NCBI RefSeq assembly: GCF_022206305.1
Contig: NZ_JAKOIW010000012.1
Location: 1 to 64,000 of the forward strand
Origin: Gordonia sp. 'Campus'
Lineage (GTDB): Bacteria; Actinomycetota; Actinomycetes; Mycobacteriales; Mycobacteriaceae
Length of the DNA stretch: 64,000 nt
Reading direction: 5' to 3'
The notes under the pieces were generated by a model that worked only from the letters and a program-made list of their open reading frames with translations, was not told where the DNA came from and did no database searches. Position 1 is the stretch's first letter; each line of letters opens with the position of its first letter. The position numbers were made by a program, and so were the translations under genes. This document shows, one piece after another, positions 57,565 through 64,000 of this stretch.

Positions 57565-58656
57565 TCAGTAGCCCATCGTGCGCAGGGCGTCGGCGACGCG
57601 GTCGAGTTCGTCGCGCCGCACGTCGAGGTGCGGGCTGAGACGGAGCACCGGGTGTTCGGTCGCGAGCGGGGCCCGCCAGGTGTCGGCCGCGGTGACGAGG
57701 ACGCCGAGGGACAGCAGTTTGTCGCGTGCCGCGGCGACATCGCCGAACTGCCACCCCGGCGGCGGAGCGAGCGTCACGAGGGCGGACGGCTCGTCGATCG
57801 GTTCGAGGACTTCCCAGCTCGCGATGCCGTGGAGCCGCTCGCGGGTGGCCTTGCCGATCCTCGCGAGTTCGCGGAACACCCGCTGCTGACCGATGTCGAG
57901 CAGTTCGCGGACGGCGACGCCGAGCCCGAGACGTCCCGCGATGAAGGCCTCCGAGCCGTCGATCTGCACCGGACGCAACGAGTCCCGGCGCACGGCGACG
58001 AACCCGACGCCGCGCGGCCCGGTGAGCCACTTGCGGCTGGTGCCGTAGACGACATCGGCTCCGGTGACGGTGGGGACGTGCCCGACCGACTGCGCCATGT
58101 CGACGACGACCGGCACGCCGGCGCGGTGGGCGAGTTCGACGATGCGCGTGACCGGCTGCACCACACCGGACATCGAGCCGATGTGGCAGACGTGGATGAA
58201 GTCGGGCTGCTCGAACTGCAGCATGTTCTCGAGTGCGTCGGTGTCCACGTGGCCGTAGACGTCGCCGCCGGGCATGGTGCGGACGGCGTAGCCGCGACGT
58301 TCGAATTCCTCGAGGTTGGGCCCGAACTCGTTCTTGGCGACCCACACCGTCGACGTGACGGGCAGACTCCAGTTGGTGAGCAGGGCGCGCAACGCGGCGC
58401 GGGCACTCTCGCGGAAGACGATCTCGTCACCGGTGTGGCCGATGAGTGCCGCGAGGTTCCTTGTGTCACGCGCGATCTCGTCGGCGCGATCGTCGGCGGC
58501 GACATACGATCCGCGCTCGGTCTCACGCCACAGGTGCGCGGTCATCGCGCCGATGAGCGCGTAGGACGAGCGGCCCGCCGACGCGGAGTCGAGGTGTGCC
58601 AGGGCGGGCTCGAGTCGTGCCGCGTGCCACTGCTCGCCGAGATCGCTGACGTACAT
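57565..58656 (-). CDS. PLP-dependent class V aminotransferase-like enzyme, EgtE-like
   Basis: 363 aa from ATG 58656. LDSASAGRSSYALI near the start, the PLP-binding Asp in VVVDMAQSVGHV (Asp186), and the Schiff-base Lys209 in YGTSRKWLTGPRGVGFVAVR. This pattern is shared by cysteine-desulfurase-like lyases including EgtE, the last enzyme of ergothioneine synthesis. No egtA-D gene is beside it, so the assignment stays at family level. Converges on glpD with a 22-bp gap. Confidence 0.8.
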   Translation of the reverse strand: MYVSDLGEQWHAARLEPALAHLDSASAGRSSYALIGAMTAHLWRETERGSYVAADDRADEIARDTRNLAALIGHTGDEIVFRESARAALRALLTNWSLPVTSTVWVAKNEFGPNLEEFERRGYAVRTMPGGDVYGHVDTDALENMLQFEQPDFIHVCHIGSMSGVVQPVTRIVELAHRAGVPVVVDMAQSVGHVPTVTGADVVYGTSRKWLTGPRGVGFVAVRRDSLRPVQIDGSEAFIAGRLGLGVAVRELLDIGQQRVFRELARIGKATRERLHGIASWEVLEPIDEPSALVTLAPPPGWQFGDVAAARDKLLSLGVLVTAADTWRAPLATEHPVLRLSPHLDVRRDELDRVADALRTMGY

Positions 58657-58765
58657 GCGCCACAACCTACCGGGTGGCCACCGGCACGGTCATCCGCCGG
58701 GTGGGTGCGGATCCCGCCCGACGCGGACCGGGAACCGATCGGCCGCGCGCTGCGTCCAAGACCCC

Positions 58766-59314
58766 ATGGAGCCGGTGATCGAGTACTTCTTCGGGTCCGG
58801 CGACGGTTCGCTGACCCGCTGGTCCTCGCCGGTGGACCTCACCCTCGGCAGCACGCCCAACACAGCCGATGCGGTCCTGCTCGACTTCGACGGCGACGGG
58901 CGCCGAGACGATGCCATGTGGGACACCGACGCCGACGGAGTGGCCGACGTGGCGGCGCTGGACGTCGACGACGTGTCCGGACCCGATGCGTTCTACCGCG
59001 ACTCCGGCGCTGGTCTGTGGGATCGTCCGGTGGGGCGCGACGACATCGGCCCCGGAGCATCTCCGCCGGTGTCCGACCCCCCCGCGGAACGGCCGGGATC
59101 CCGCGCGCTGGGGCTGGATCTCGACGACGACGGTGACGTCGATGCGGAACTGGTGGGCACGGAGAAGGCGGGAAGGATCGTCGGCTCGAGCCTCTATGTC
59201 GACTCCGACGGTGACGGCGTCCACGATGTGATGCTGACCGATCTGAACGGGGACGGTGTGGCCGACACTGCCTACGACCGCCGGGATCCCCGATTCACGC
59301 GGCGGGATCGGTGA
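58766..59314 (+). CDS. Small protein with five calcium-loop-like DxDxDGxxD repeats
   Basis: 182 aa from ATG 58766. Acidic loops of the EF-hand/dockerin type: DFDGDGRRD (40-48), DTDADGVAD (53-61), DLDDDGDVD (118-126), DSDGDGVHD (146-154) and DLNGDGVAD (159-167). Linkers carry alternating hydrophobic residues. No signal peptide or anchor is visible, unusual for such calcium-binding repeats, which mostly occur in exported proteins. Function unknown; a calcium-binding or scaffolding role is inference. The last 20 bases overlap the end of the MFS gene. Confidence 0.7.
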   Translation: MEPVIEYFFGSGDGSLTRWSSPVDLTLGSTPNTADAVLLDFDGDGRRDDAMWDTDADGVADVAALDVDDVSGPDAFYRDSGAGLWDRPVGRDDIGPGASPPVSDPPAERPGSRALGLDLDDDGDVDAELVGTEKAGRIVGSSLYVDSDGDGVHDVMLTDLNGDGVADTAYDRRDPRFTRRDR

Positions 59315-60629
59315 TGGCGTGACGAGTCTTCGCGTCTCCGGACGAGGTGTCGCCTCGCGGATGCAGCATCCGCACCACCAGGATTCCGACGAGGTACAAC
59401 ACCACACCCAGCACGACGAGGCCCGCCGCCCGTCCGTCGTCGGGGATCGCGAGCGCGGCCACGGTCACCGCACCCACGTAGGCGATGTTGAAGACGGCGT
59501 CCTGGACGGAGAAGACCTGACCGCGGACCGCGTCGCCGACGTCGACCTGCATGGCGAGATCCCCGCAGAGCTTGGCGATCTGCCCGATCAGCCCGAGGAC
59601 GAAGGCCGACCCGCAGATCACCGCGAACTCGAACGTGAGCACGGTGAGCTCGGCAACCGCGCCGGCCGCGAGCGCGCCCAGCAGGGTCGCGTACCGGCCG
59701 ACCCGTGCGACCGCGATCGGCGTGACGACAGCGGCGAGAAAGGCGCCCACCCCGGTGAACCCGATGACGACGCTGACCCGGTCGAGACCGTCACCCGGGC
59801 CCATCTGCCGGGTCAGCACCAGGATCATCAGCGTGTTCATGCCGAACACCAACCGGTGTGCACCGATCGCGGACAGCGCGGCGGCGACAGTCCGGTGGTG
59901 GACCACCGCGCGGATGCCGTGCCAGAGCCCCACCGAGACCGCATGCATGGCCGATCGTCCCGGGTCGTCGGGCTCGTCCGGTCCGAGCTGCAGCGGACGG
60001 AATCCGTGGGCCAGACCCCCCGACACCACGGCGAGCACGATCCCGGCGAGCATGGTGAGCGCACTGCCCACGTTGTCGTCCCCGAACACGGCACGCAGCC
60101 CCAGCGTGATGCCGAGCCCCACACTCAACATCGCGCCGCCGAGTGTGGTGAAGAGAGCGTTCGTCGCCACGATGACGTCGCGCCGCGCCACATGGGGGAG
60201 TCCCGCCGACAGCCCCGCCGCCACGAATCGGCTCGCGCCGGTGGCGGCGAGCGCCGAGACCAGAACGACCCCGTCCGGCGCACCCGATGCGACGGCCAGC
60301 GCCACGAGCCCGATGATCACGCCGCGCAGCAGGTTGGCGTACAGCAGCACATTCCGTCGATCCCAGTGATCGAGGAGTGCTCCGGCGAACGGGCCGATGA
60401 GTGAGTACGGCAACAGCAGTACCGCGAGGCCGCCCGCCACCGCGAGGGGGTCCGCGTGCCGTTCGGGATTGAACAGGATGCTGCCGACGAGTGCGGCCTG
60501 GAAGATGCCGTCGGTGATCTGACTGGACAGGCGGACCGAGAGGAGTCGTCCCAGACCTGGTGAAGAACGCAGCGAATGGATGAACACCGACCACCCGCGC
60601 GGCTCGCGGGCGGACCGGGTGCTGTTCAC
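59295..60629 (-). CDS. Major facilitator superfamily transporter (Rv0037c-like)
   Basis: 444 aa from GTG 60629, chosen because the frame upstream reads as low-complexity and enters the yqgE promoter. About 12 hydrophobic segments; RLSSQITDGIFQAALVGSIL is helix 1 and LLDHWDRRNVLLYANLLRG the conserved helix 2-3 loop. Likely exporter of a small molecule or lipid; substrate unknown. The MFS gene divergent from yqgE matches Rv0037c/Rv0038. Confidence 0.85.
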   Translation of the reverse strand: MNSTRSAREPRGWSVFIHSLRSSPGLGRLLSVRLSSQITDGIFQAALVGSILFNPERHADPLAVAGGLAVLLLPYSLIGPFAGALLDHWDRRNVLLYANLLRGVIIGLVALAVASGAPDGVVLVSALAATGASRFVAAGLSAGLPHVARRDVIVATNALFTTLGGAMLSVGLGITLGLRAVFGDDNVGSALTMLAGIVLAVVSGGLAHGFRPLQLGPDEPDDPGRSAMHAVSVGLWHGIRAVVHHRTVAAALSAIGAHRLVFGMNTLMILVLTRQMGPGDGLDRVSVVIGFTGVGAFLAAVVTPIAVARVGRYATLLGALAAGAVAELTVLTFEFAVICGSAFVLGLIGQIAKLCGDLAMQVDVGDAVRGQVFSVQDAVFNIAYVGAVTVAALAIPDDGRAAGLVVLGVVLYLVGILVVRMLHPRGDTSSGDAKTRHAITDPAA

Positions 60630-60709
60630 TGATTCAGGGTACAGAGCCGGCGCGGGGTGCAGAGGCCGAGCGTCGGCCCCCCACTGCGCGAACGTGCGAT
60701 GATGGTCGG

Positions 60710-61387
60710 GTGGCCGGAGGTGATGACGCAGACGATCCCACACCGGAATTCCGCCCCGGAGACCACGCGGCGGAAGGCGGTGGTGGAGGCCGTATGCCCG
60801 GCGTCCCCTGGGATGCGGATCCGTCACCGCGGGTGCGTCCCGGCTCGGTGCTGATCGCCTCCGTCGATCTCACCGAGCCGACGTTCGCCCGGACGATCAT
60901 CTACATCATCGAGCACAACGACGCCGGCAGTCTGGGCGTGATCCTCAACCGCATGAGCCAGACCGCCGTGCACAATCTGCTTCCGCAGTGGACCGACCTC
61001 GCGGCCTCGCCGCGCGCGCTGTACATCGGCGGGCCGGTCAATCAGGAGGCGGCGCTGTGCCTCGGCGTCGTGAAGCCCGGCGTCGCGATCGACGACGTGC
61101 CGGCCTTACGACCGGTCGACGGCCGGGTCGTGCTCGTCGACCTCGACGCCGATCCCGAATCTCTCGTCGAGGCTTTGGACGGTGTGCGGATCTTCGCCGG
61201 GTACAGCGGCTGGGGGGCGGGACAGCTCGACGACGAACTCGACCAGTTCAGCTGGATGGTCGCCTCGGCTCTCCCCCGCGATCTGCTCGCCCCGCCCTCG
61301 TCCGACGTGTGGTTCGACGTGCTGCGTCGGCAACCGTGGCCCAAGCCGCTGCTGGCCACACATCCCATCGACCTCAGCGTCAACTGA
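60710..61387 (+). CDS. YqgE/AlgH family protein (UPF0301)
   Basis: 225 aa, GTG 60710. The conserved start of the domain is RPGSVLIASVDLTEPTFART, then GSLGVILNRMSQTAVHNLLP, LYIGGPVNQEAALCLG and RIFAGYSGWGAGQLDDELDQ. The first ~40 residues are an acidic Gly-rich extension. Very widespread family with no settled biochemical function. Divergent from the MFS gene by 80 bp. Confidence 0.93.
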   Translation: MAGGDDADDPTPEFRPGDHAAEGGGGGRMPGVPWDADPSPRVRPGSVLIASVDLTEPTFARTIIYIIEHNDAGSLGVILNRMSQTAVHNLLPQWTDLAASPRALYIGGPVNQEAALCLGVVKPGVAIDDVPALRPVDGRVVLVDLDADPESLVEALDGVRIFAGYSGWGAGQLDDELDQFSWMVASALPRDLLAPPSSDVWFDVLRRQPWPKPLLATHPIDLSVN

Positions 61388-61438
61388 TCGGCCGCATCAC
61401 ACGGTCGGACCCCGAGTGATGCTGAGCGTTCACTGAGA

Positions 61439-61463
61439 GGCCCGGTGACCCACGTCACCGGCC
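61439..61463 (+). terminator. Hairpin after yqgE
   Basis: CCGGTGAC (61442-61449) pairs with GTCACCGG (61454-61461) around a 4-base loop, with extra G-C pairs outside. 54 bases after the yqgE stop, before the CocE-type gene. Confidence 0.5.
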
Positions 61464-61544
61464 GGGTGTTAGGTTGTGGACGCTTGATCGGAAAACCGTC
61501 GGCTGCGCATCGTGAGACCGGCGGACTCACACGCGGGGGTGTGC

Positions 61545-63593
61545 ATGAGCGGGTCGAAGAGCATTCGGGTTCTCGTCGGTGTGGTGCTGGGGATCATCGC
61601 CCTGGTCGCGCCGATCGCTGTCGCGGGTGCCGCGCCGGCCGGCCCGAGCGGAGGTGCCGACGCAGCGCGGTGGCAGGCGAGCCACGACGGCCCGCAACCG
61701 TACGCGGGAGTGAATGTCACGTGGGACGTGCCGATCCGGATGAGCGACGGGACGGTCCTGCGCGCCAATGTGTACCGCCCGGCCGACGCCCGCGAGCGCC
61801 CCACGTCGACGAAGACGCCGGTGATCGTGAACATGACCCCGTACACCAAGCTGATCACCACGGTCGGTTCGGCTGTTCTGCAGAACCCGGTTCTCGAGCC
61901 GTATCTCCTGCAGTTGGCCCGGTCGATCAACCTGTCGGGCACTCCCATCGACGGGATCACCGACATCGCGGAGACGATCCGCGACGGCGGGGCCAAGACC
62001 TTCCTCGTGGACTTCGACCTCGTTCGCAGCGGTTACACGCAGGTCGTCGTGGACGTGCGCGGAACCGGCTTCTCGCAGGGCGTCTGGGACGTCTTCCAGT
62101 CGCGTGAGCAGCGCGACACCATCGAGGTCATCGACTGGGCGTCGAAGCAGCGGTGGTCCAACGGCAAGGTCGGCATGTCGGGTGTCTCGTACTCGGCGAT
62201 CAACCAGATCCAGGCCGCGAACAAGAACCCCGAGGCCCTGAAGGCGATCTTCCCGGTCGAACCCGGCGGAGATCTCATCCGCGACATCGTGGCGCCCGGC
62301 GGCGCGCTCGGCGTCGGCTTCCTGCCGCTGTGGCTGACGCTCGTCAACACGACGAAGATGATCCCGAATGTCGCGTCGATGCTGAACGGCACCTTCGACT
62401 GGAAGTGGCTGGCCGACCGCATCTCCGATCCCTTCACGTTCTATCCGCAGCTCTTCGCCGCTCTGCTCACACCGGACATCCCGTCGGTGCCGCCGAACCT
62501 GAAGGCGTTGTTGGAGAACGGTTCCGAGCCCAGGTCGTCGTGGCTCGACCATGCCGATCGGATCAGCACACCGACGATGATCTACGGCGGTTGGTTCGAC
62601 CTGTTCACCAACAGTGAAGTGCGCATGTACAACAAGATCCCGCTGCCGCCGGGCCGGAAACAGCTGATCATGGGCGACGGTTACCACCTGACGATCGGTG
62701 GTGGTCAGGAGGGGCGGCGCGGAACCCCACCCCGGTTGGACGTCCTGCAGAAGGCCTGGTTCGACAAGTGGCTCAAGGGAATCGACAACGGCATCGACTC
62801 CTACGGTCCGGTCAACCTCAAGCAGGTCGGCGATGCGTGGATCACCGCTAAGCAGTTCCCGCGGGCGGGTATGGAGCGTCAGCGCCTGTACCTGAGTGAC
62901 CGGCGCAGCGGGACCGCCGCGCACGCGGTGCGGGACGGAAGTCTGACCACGGCGGCGCCCGGGTCCCGTGCGCGCATGACCATCGCTCCCGGTCTGGCGA
63001 CCATGTGCTCGCGCGACGCGGCCCAGCAACTGGCGGGTGCGCTCGCGATCTTCCCGTTCTGCGCCGACGACGCGCGCATCTCCGAACGGGCGGCACTGAC
63101 GTTCACCACTCCCCCGCTGACGACGACGCGCAGTGTGTCGGGATACGCCAACGTCCGTTTGAACACGGTGCTCGACGCCACCGACGGATACTGGACCGCC
63201 ACCCTCAACGACGTCGCGCCCGACGGCACGTCGAAGGTGCTCACGTCCGGTCAGGTCATGGCGTCCCTGCGCGGATACGACCCGGCGGCATCGCAGTTCG
63301 CCCCCAACGGCGACGTCATCGACCCCTTCTACGACCTGACCCTGGCCTCACGCCAGCGGGTCGCGCCGGGCCGCCCGGTCAGCGTCGACATCGGCCTGCT
63401 GCCCACCGAGGCGATCATCAAACCCGGTCATCGCCTGCGGATCGACGTCTTCTCGATGAACTTCCCGCGTGGTCTCCCGCTGCGTCCGCTGCTCAACGAG
63501 TCGGGTCTGCGGCCCCAGCACATCCAGCTCGATCCGAACCGGCCGAGCTTCGTGAACCTCCCGCTGTCGACGCCGGTCGGTGCGACCCGGTAG
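61545..63593 (+). CDS. Exported CocE/NonD-family hydrolase
   Basis: 682 aa from ATG 61545, which gives a clean signal peptide (MSGSKSIRVLVGVVLGIIAL then an AGA-type cleavage site near residue 29); a GTG at 61512 would add 11 residues. X-Pro dipeptidyl-peptidase-like fold: VVVDVRGTGFSQG for the oxyanion region, nucleophile Ser215 in MSGVSYSA, Asp in YGGWFD and His in GDGYH. The C-terminal third is a jelly-roll. Exported esterase or peptidase; substrate unknown. Confidence 0.88.
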   Translation: MSGSKSIRVLVGVVLGIIALVAPIAVAGAAPAGPSGGADAARWQASHDGPQPYAGVNVTWDVPIRMSDGTVLRANVYRPADARERPTSTKTPVIVNMTPYTKLITTVGSAVLQNPVLEPYLLQLARSINLSGTPIDGITDIAETIRDGGAKTFLVDFDLVRSGYTQVVVDVRGTGFSQGVWDVFQSREQRDTIEVIDWASKQRWSNGKVGMSGVSYSAINQIQAANKNPEALKAIFPVEPGGDLIRDIVAPGGALGVGFLPLWLTLVNTTKMIPNVASMLNGTFDWKWLADRISDPFTFYPQLFAALLTPDIPSVPPNLKALLENGSEPRSSWLDHADRISTPTMIYGGWFDLFTNSEVRMYNKIPLPPGRKQLIMGDGYHLTIGGGQEGRRGTPPRLDVLQKAWFDKWLKGIDNGIDSYGPVNLKQVGDAWITAKQFPRAGMERQRLYLSDRRSGTAAHAVRDGSLTTAAPGSRARMTIAPGLATMCSRDAAQQLAGALAIFPFCADDARISERAALTFTTPPLTTTRSVSGYANVRLNTVLDATDGYWTATLNDVAPDGTSKVLTSGQVMASLRGYDPAASQFAPNGDVIDPFYDLTLASRQRVAPGRPVSVDIGLLPTEAIIKPGHRLRIDVFSMNFPRGLPLRPLLNESGLRPQHIQLDPNRPSFVNLPLSTPVGATR

Positions 63594-63601
63594 CAGGGAG
63601 T

Positions 63602-64000
63602 TCAGCCGGCCGAGCCCGCCGCCTCGACGGCGTCGGCCTCGCGCCCGTAGCGGGTGGCCAGCCACGAGCAGATCATGAGCTGGATCTGGTGGAAGATCAT
63701 CAGCGGTAGGACGATGAGTCCGACGCTGCTCCCCGCGAACAGGACGGTCGCCATCGGCAGACCGGTGGCCAGGCTCTTCTTGGTGCCGCAGAACTGGATC
63801 GCGATGGTGTCAGCACGATCGAAACCGAGCCGGCGCGGCACCCACCGGGTGATCGCCAGCATGACGATGACGAACAGCAGCGAGATCACGGTCACGGCGA
63901 TGACCTGCCACACGCCAACCGTCGACCAGATGCCCTGGGCGACGCCCTCGCTGAACGCCACGTAGACGACGAGGACGATGGCGCCGCGGTCGGCGAGCTT
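63602..64000 (-). CDS. SBF-like (bile acid:sodium symporter family) transporter, truncated by the window end
   Basis: The C-terminal 132 residues are visible; the frame stays open to base 64000, so the start lies outside. Helices WQVIAVTVISLLFVIVMLAI and ATVLFAGSSVGLIVLPLMIF; between them the family motif IAIQFCGTKKSLATGLPMA (FCGTKKS). These ten-helix proteins transport organic anions or are of unknown substrate. Converges on the CocE-type gene. Confidence 0.85.
   Translation of the reverse strand, partial: KLADRGAIVLVVYVAFSEGVAQGIWSTVGVWQVIAVTVISLLFVIVMLAITRWVPRRLGFDRADTIAIQFCGTKKSLATGLPMATVLFAGSSVGLIVLPLMIFHQIQLMICSWLATRYGREADAVEAAGSAG

Overview
The window is very GC-rich chromosomal DNA from an actinobacterium of the Mycobacteriales (mycolic-acid group). 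I infer Gordonia or a close relative. Grounds: the order pcnA-mutT4-DUF6049-murJ-(insertion)-sigM-rsmA-trxB-trxA-cwlM-GNAT-parB-parA-rsmG-jag-yidC-yidD-rnpA-rpmH-dnaA-dnaN-recF-dciA-gyrB-gyrA-DUF3566 is the origin-region order I know from Mycobacterium. MurJ also carries the pseudokinase and beta-sandwich extension typical of this order. The genus is inference; the gene order is read directly.

Layout. 1-7.4 kb: a truncated Pro/Gly-rich DUF4190 protein, then a six-gene minus-strand operon (unknown protein, SDR, di-iron protein, Baeyer-Villiger-type FMO, LipR-like esterase, SDR) facing a divergent TetR gene. Its FMO-esterase-SDR core matches the mycobacterial mymA operon. 7.4-9.4 kb: a small acidic protein, an SDR and a DJ-1/PfpI protein. 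9.4-12.2 kb: a zinc-starvation locus. Cysteine-free ribosomal proteins S18, S14, L33 and L28 lie opposite a COG0523/Mrf-like gene (with an apparent 1-nt frameshift) and type-B L31, with two Zur-like boxes between. 12.2-16.4 kb: a Ser/Thr kinase, a TetR/RibD-type reductase pair and a saccharopine-dehydrogenase-like/XRE-cupin pair, the last two with clear palindromic operators. 16.4-28.1 kb (minus strand): tRNA-Ala, tRNA-Ile, DUF3566, gyrA, gyrB, dciA, recF, dnaN, the probable oriC and dnaA. 28.5-36.1 kb (plus strand): rpmH, rnpA, yidD, yidC, jag, four parS sites, rsmG, parA, parB and a GNAT-like gene. 36-40.7 kb: cwlM (zinc ligands lost), trxA, trxB, rsmA, sigM.

The clearest accessory insertion is 40.8-44.8 kb, between sigM and murJ, which are adjacent in Mycobacterium. 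It holds a nitrile hydratase/thiocyanate hydrolase-like cluster (beta, alpha, accessory), a TetR regulator and a divergent sterol-desaturase-family gene with two perfect inverted repeats between them. The alpha subunit has a histidine-rich N-terminus and a VCALCSC metal motif, where the known types have Thr or Ser at the third position. This is the best candidate for unusual biochemistry in the window.

44.7-64 kb: murJ, DUF6049, a Nudix protein, CCA-adding enzyme, a diacylglycerol-kinase-family lipid kinase, a TetR, glpD, an EgtE-like PLP enzyme, a small protein with five calcium-loop-like repeats, an MFS transporter, YqgE, an exported CocE-type hydrolase and a truncated SBF-like transporter. 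I saw no CRISPR array, insertion sequence or prophage genes.
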